Shown here in pieces: positions 6,280 to 9,309 of a stretch of DNA of 9,309 nucleotides. Both the position numbers and the translations under genes were made by a program. Location: assembly GCA_023435805.1 (NCBI GenBank), contig JAEZMC010000160.1, positions 1 to 9,309 on the forward strand, given 5' to 3'. Position 1 is the stretch's first letter. The number at the start of each line of letters is the position of its first letter. The notes beneath the pieces are model-generated. The model saw only the letters and a list, made by a program, of their open reading frames with translations, did no database searches and was not told the origin of the DNA. Source of the stretch: Bacillota bacterium. GTDB lineage: Bacteria > Bacillota > Clostridia > Acetivibrionales > DTU013.

Positions 6280-7335
6280 ATGATAATGGATGATAGAAAA
6301 AGGAAAATTCTTCAGGCCATCATCGATGATTACATTGATACAGCTGAGCCGATCGGTTCGAGAACCATTGCAAGGAAACACGAACTCGGGCTGAGCTCTG
6401 CTACCATCCGCAATGAAATGGCGGATCTTGAGGAGATGGGTTTTCTTGCACAGCCGCATACATCCTCCGGCAGGATACCGTCGGACAAGGGCTACAGGCT
6501 GTACGTGGATCAGTTGATGCAGGTGCATGATTTAAATACGGATGAAATCGAAAAGATCAAAGCGGCCATGGAAATGCGCATAAATGAACTGAGTCAGCTG
6601 ATCAGGCTGGCATCGGCGGTTTTGTCCCGTTTTACAAAATATACCTCCATGGCTATGACGCCGCAGTTGAAGACGAGCACCATCAAAGCAATACAGGTCG
6701 TGCCCATTGAAACAGGAAAGGCCATGGTCATCGTGGTCACCAATGCGGGTATCGTACGGAACAATTTGGTTAAAATATCCGAAAGCGTTCAGCCGGACAT
6801 GCTGATCATGATATCAAATGTAATGAACAAAAAGCTCTCCGGTCTGACCGTCGAGCAGGTGAACGTGCGCATCATAAAGGAATTGGAGCGTGAGGCGGGC
6901 ATTCCCGGAGAGATCCTGCTGCCGATCCTGCAGGGCGCGGCGGACCTGATCGAAGGAATTGACAATCCAGAAGTGTATATCGACGGCACGACGAATATTT
7001 TCAACCATCCCGAATTCCGGGATATCGTCAAGGCAAGGGATTTCATGAAGCTGCTGGATGAGAAGGTGAGCCTGAGCAAGCTGCTTTTCGATTCAATCGA
7101 ATCGGGCGGGATTACGGTCAAGATCGGCTCCGAGAATGATATTACAGGAATACAGGATTGCAGCCTCGTCACGGCAAACTACAATATCGCAGATACGTTC
7201 ATCGGCTCCATCGGCATAATCGGGCCGACCAGGATGGAGTACCCCAAGGTCATTTCATCCATGAAATATATCAGAAGGCTGATCAACGAAGAGCTGAGCA
7301 GGCTACTCGGGGTTGAATATATAAACGACGGTTAA
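6280..7335 (+). CDS. hrcA: Heat-inducible transcription repressor HrcA
   Basis: HrcA represses class I heat-shock genes by binding CIRCE, so here it should regulate its own operon. From ATG 6280 the product has 351 residues, normal for the family. The N-terminal winged helix carries the hallmarks EPIGSRTIA (23-31), LSSATIRNEMADLEEMG (38-54) and HTSSGRIPSDKGYRLYVD (60-77). The GAF-like and inserted central domain follows, and the protein ends with IGSIGIIGPTRMEYPKVI and a terminal helix. AGGGGTG (6267-6273) lies six bases ahead of ATG 6280, which decides the start; GTG 6271 and ATG 6286 are alternatives. The leader between CIRCE and the start is about 70 bases and AT-rich (6233-6250). grpE begins 59 bases downstream. 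Confidence 0.97.
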   Translation: MIMDDRKRKILQAIIDDYIDTAEPIGSRTIARKHELGLSSATIRNEMADLEEMGFLAQPHTSSGRIPSDKGYRLYVDQLMQVHDLNTDEIEKIKAAMEMRINELSQLIRLASAVLSRFTKYTSMAMTPQLKTSTIKAIQVVPIETGKAMVIVVTNAGIVRNNLVKISESVQPDMLIMISNVMNKKLSGLTVEQVNVRIIKELEREAGIPGEILLPILQGAADLIEGIDNPEVYIDGTTNIFNHPEFRDIVKARDFMKLLDEKVSLSKLLFDSIESGGITVKIGSENDITGIQDCSLVTANYNIADTFIGSIGIIGPTRMEYPKVISSMKYIRRLINEELSRLLGVEYINDG

Positions 7336-7394
7336 TATAACGGGATTCTATTCAGGAATGCCCGCAAAAATATAGCAAAGGATGAGAGGTAAAA

Positions 7395-7973
7395 ATGAGC
7401 GAAAAAAAACAGCATAAGCAGGAAGAAAAGGTAGAAGCCGAAATCCGTACGGATGCCGGGAGCGAAAACAATACCGGTGCGGCAGAACAGTTGGCAAACC
7501 TGCAGAAAGAGCTGGAAGGTGTCAGGTGTGAACTGGAAGAAAAGACGAAACAGTGTGCTGATTATCTGGATAGACTGCAAAGAACCGCGGCAGAGTATGA
7601 TAATTTTAAAAAGAGATCCTCAAAGGAAAAGGAAACGCTTTATGCCGAAGCTGTAGGCGACATCATCGGGGCATTCCTGCCGGTTATCGATAATATGGAA
7701 AGGGCTATACAGGCCATAACAGCGGACAGCTCGGCTCAAACCCTGAAGGAAGGCGTCGAAATGGTGTTCAAGCAATTTAAGGATGCATTCGCCAATATCG
7801 GCGTGGAAGAAATCAAGGCGCTGAATGAACCGTTTGACCCCATGCTTCACAATGCGGTCATGCATGTGGAGGATGAAGCTTTTGGGCATAATACGGTTGT
7901 TGAAGAGTTCCAGAAGGGTTATATATACAAGGAAAAGGTTATTCGATACAGTATGGTGAAGGTTGCCAATTAA
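7395..7973 (+). CDS. grpE: Nucleotide exchange factor GrpE
   Basis: GrpE is the cytoplasmic dimeric cochaperone that releases ADP from DnaK and so resets the chaperone cycle; in several bacteria it also acts as a thermosensor. The 192-residue product has a charged, disordered N-terminus (1-27), a long coiled-coil helix (about 29-80) containing LQKELEG and AAEYDNFKKRS (65-75), and a helix with FLPVIDNMERAI. The C-terminal beta domain matches the GrpE signature from FDPMLHNAVM (147-156) through KGYIYKEKVIR. The ATG has AGAGG (7385-7389) five bases upstream. It sits between hrcA and dnaK with no internal terminator, so it should be under CIRCE control. Length and motifs are normal. Confidence 0.97.
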   Translation: MSEKKQHKQEEKVEAEIRTDAGSENNTGAAEQLANLQKELEGVRCELEEKTKQCADYLDRLQRTAAEYDNFKKRSSKEKETLYAEAVGDIIGAFLPVIDNMERAIQAITADSSAQTLKEGVEMVFKQFKDAFANIGVEEIKALNEPFDPMLHNAVMHVEDEAFGHNTVVEEFQKGYIYKEKVIRYSMVKVAN

Positions 7974-8015
7974 AAACATATCAAAAATTAAGAGATAAAA
8001 CTGGGAGGTAAAATT

Positions 8016-9309
8016 ATGGCAAAGGTAATAGGGATAGATTTAGGCACCACAAATTCATGCGTTGCCGTTATGGAAGGCGGAGAACCCGTCGTTATCGCCA
8101 ATCCGGAGGGTAATAGAACAACGCCGTCCGTGGTGGCGTTTTCAAAAACCGGGGAGAGGCTCGTAGGCCAGGTCGCAAAGAGGCAGGCGATTACAAATCC
8201 TGAGAGGACCATCATTTCCATCAAAAGAGATATGGGTACCGAGAGGAAAGTAAAAATAGATGACAAGAATTACACGCCGCAGGAGATTTCGGCAATGGTG
8301 CTGCAAAAGCTCAAGGCCGATGCGGAGGCATACCTGGGTGAAACCATCACGCAGGCGGTTATTACCGTCCCGGCATATTTCAGCGATTCCCAGAGGCAGG
8401 CTACCAAGGATGCCGGAAAAATCGCGGGGCTTGAAGTGCTCAGGATCATTAACGAGCCTACGGCAGCGGCTCTTGCATATGGGCTCGACAAGGAGCACGA
8501 TCAGAAAATCATGGTTTATGACCTCGGCGGCGGAACCTTTGACGTTTCCATCCTGGAAATAGGCGACGGCGTTTTTGAGGTGCTTGCAACAAACGGAAAC
8601 AACAGACTGGGCGGAGATGACTTCGACCAGAGGGTGATAGATTACCTTGCCGATACCTTCAGAAGGGAAAATGGAATAGATCTTAAAAATGACAAGATGG
8701 CCATGCAAAGGCTCAAGGAAGCTGCAGAAAAGGCTAAAATCGAGCTTTCCGGCGTAGCAACCACCAATATCAACCTGCCCTTTATCACAGCGGATGCGTC
8801 CGGACCCAAACATCTGGATGTAACACTGACAAGGGCAAAATTCGACGAATTGACCGCAGACCTGGTCGAAAAGACCATGGGCCCCACAAGACAGGCCATG
8901 CAGGATGCGGGTCTGACTCCGGACAAAATCGACAAGATATTGCTGGTAGGAGGCTCCACCAGAATACCTGCCGTTCAGGAAGCTGTCAAAAAGTATCTCG
9001 GCAAGGATCCCTTCAAGGGCATCAATCCGGATGAGTGTGTGGCTGTCGGCGCAGCGATCCAGGCAGGCGTACTGACCGGCGAAGTCACAGGCCTGCTGCT
9101 GCTGGATGTAACTCCTCTGTCCCTTGGTATAGAAACATTGGGCGGAGTGTTCACAAAGCTTATTGACAGGAATACCACCATCCCGACCAAGAAGAGTCAG
9201 GTGTTCTCAACGGCGGCGGATGGACAGACCAGTGTTGAGGTTCACGTGCTGCAGGGCGAGAGGGAAATGGCCCAGTACAACAAATCACTCGGTAGATTCC
9301 AGCTATCCG
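8016..9309 (+). CDS. dnaK: Chaperone DnaK (Hsp70), 5' part; runs off the window
   Basis: DnaK is the ATP-dependent Hsp70 that binds unfolded segments, with GrpE and DnaJ as partners. The window holds 431 codons plus one base, roughly the first 70 percent of the gene. Present are the phosphate-1 motif IGIDLGTTNS (5-14), DLGGGTFDVS (169-178), LLVGGSTRIP (309-318), the interdomain linker LLLLDVTPLSL (360-370) and the start of the substrate-binding domain up to LGRFQLS. Motif spacing is shorter than in E. coli DnaK, as expected for Gram-positive proteins lacking a stretch of the nucleotide-binding domain. GGGAGGT (8003-8009) stands six bases before the ATG, the strongest ribosome binding site in the window, fitting an abundant protein. 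It lies 42 bases after grpE in the same operon; dnaJ is expected next, outside the window. Confidence 0.98.
   Translation, partial: MAKVIGIDLGTTNSCVAVMEGGEPVVIANPEGNRTTPSVVAFSKTGERLVGQVAKRQAITNPERTIISIKRDMGTERKVKIDDKNYTPQEISAMVLQKLKADAEAYLGETITQAVITVPAYFSDSQRQATKDAGKIAGLEVLRIINEPTAAALAYGLDKEHDQKIMVYDLGGGTFDVSILEIGDGVFEVLATNGNNRLGGDDFDQRVIDYLADTFRRENGIDLKNDKMAMQRLKEAAEKAKIELSGVATTNINLPFITADASGPKHLDVTLTRAKFDELTADLVEKTMGPTRQAMQDAGLTPDKIDKILLVGGSTRIPAVQEAVKKYLGKDPFKGINPDECVAVGAAIQAGVLTGEVTGLLLLDVTPLSLGIETLGGVFTKLIDRNTTIPTKKSQVFSTAADGQTSVEVHVLQGEREMAQYNKSLGRFQLS

Noticed and set aside
1..9309. CRISPR arrays, tRNA or rRNA genes.
   Set aside because: No regularly spaced repeats, cloverleaf patterns or rRNA-like conserved stretches were seen on either strand.

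Overview
The window reads as a chromosomal segment of a spore-forming Gram-positive anaerobe in the class Clostridia. The evidence is a spoIIP engulfment gene, a perfect CIRCE heat-shock operator in front of hrcA, the hrcA-grpE-dnaK order, a DnaK without the extra nucleotide-binding-domain stretch of Gram-negative homologues, strong Shine-Dalgarno sites and intermediate GC. A moderately GC-rich relative of the Ruminiclostridium/Acetivibrio group is my guess; the genus cannot be fixed by eye.

Left flank (1-972), an irregular area. It opens with the 3' part of an uncharacterised gene (1-312). A short decayed piece resembling the C-terminal tail of a large serine recombinase follows (340-438), then three closely packed hairpins (431-528), two of which look like intrinsic terminators. 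On the minus strand, ending inside the last hairpin, lies a 55-codon gene for a small, very basic single-pass membrane protein (511-678), with its own ribosome binding site and a promoter with a perfect TATAAT (733-761). Positions 679-972 hold no convincing gene apart from that promoter.

Sporulation and translation block (973-4804). spoIIP encodes the membrane-anchored peptidoglycan hydrolase of engulfment and carries an unusually long low-complexity linker. A 104-residue unknown membrane protein sits between it and lepA. lepA (elongation factor 4) has its own extended -10 promoter.

Heme and chaperone block (4898-9309). hemW, a radical-SAM heme chaperone, follows lepA without a visible terminator. 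A sigma-A promoter overlapping a CIRCE operator then drives hrcA, grpE and dnaK; dnaK runs off the right edge. HrcA is expected to bind CIRCE and repress its own operon, while GrpE recharges DnaK with ATP. The spoIIP-lepA-hemW-hrcA-grpE-dnaK order is a familiar clostridial arrangement.

I did not find a wholly new multi-gene system. The most promising undescribed items are the two small membrane proteins beside spoIIP, the expanded SpoIIP linker, a cysteine-bearing insertion in HemW and the recombinase scar upstream.
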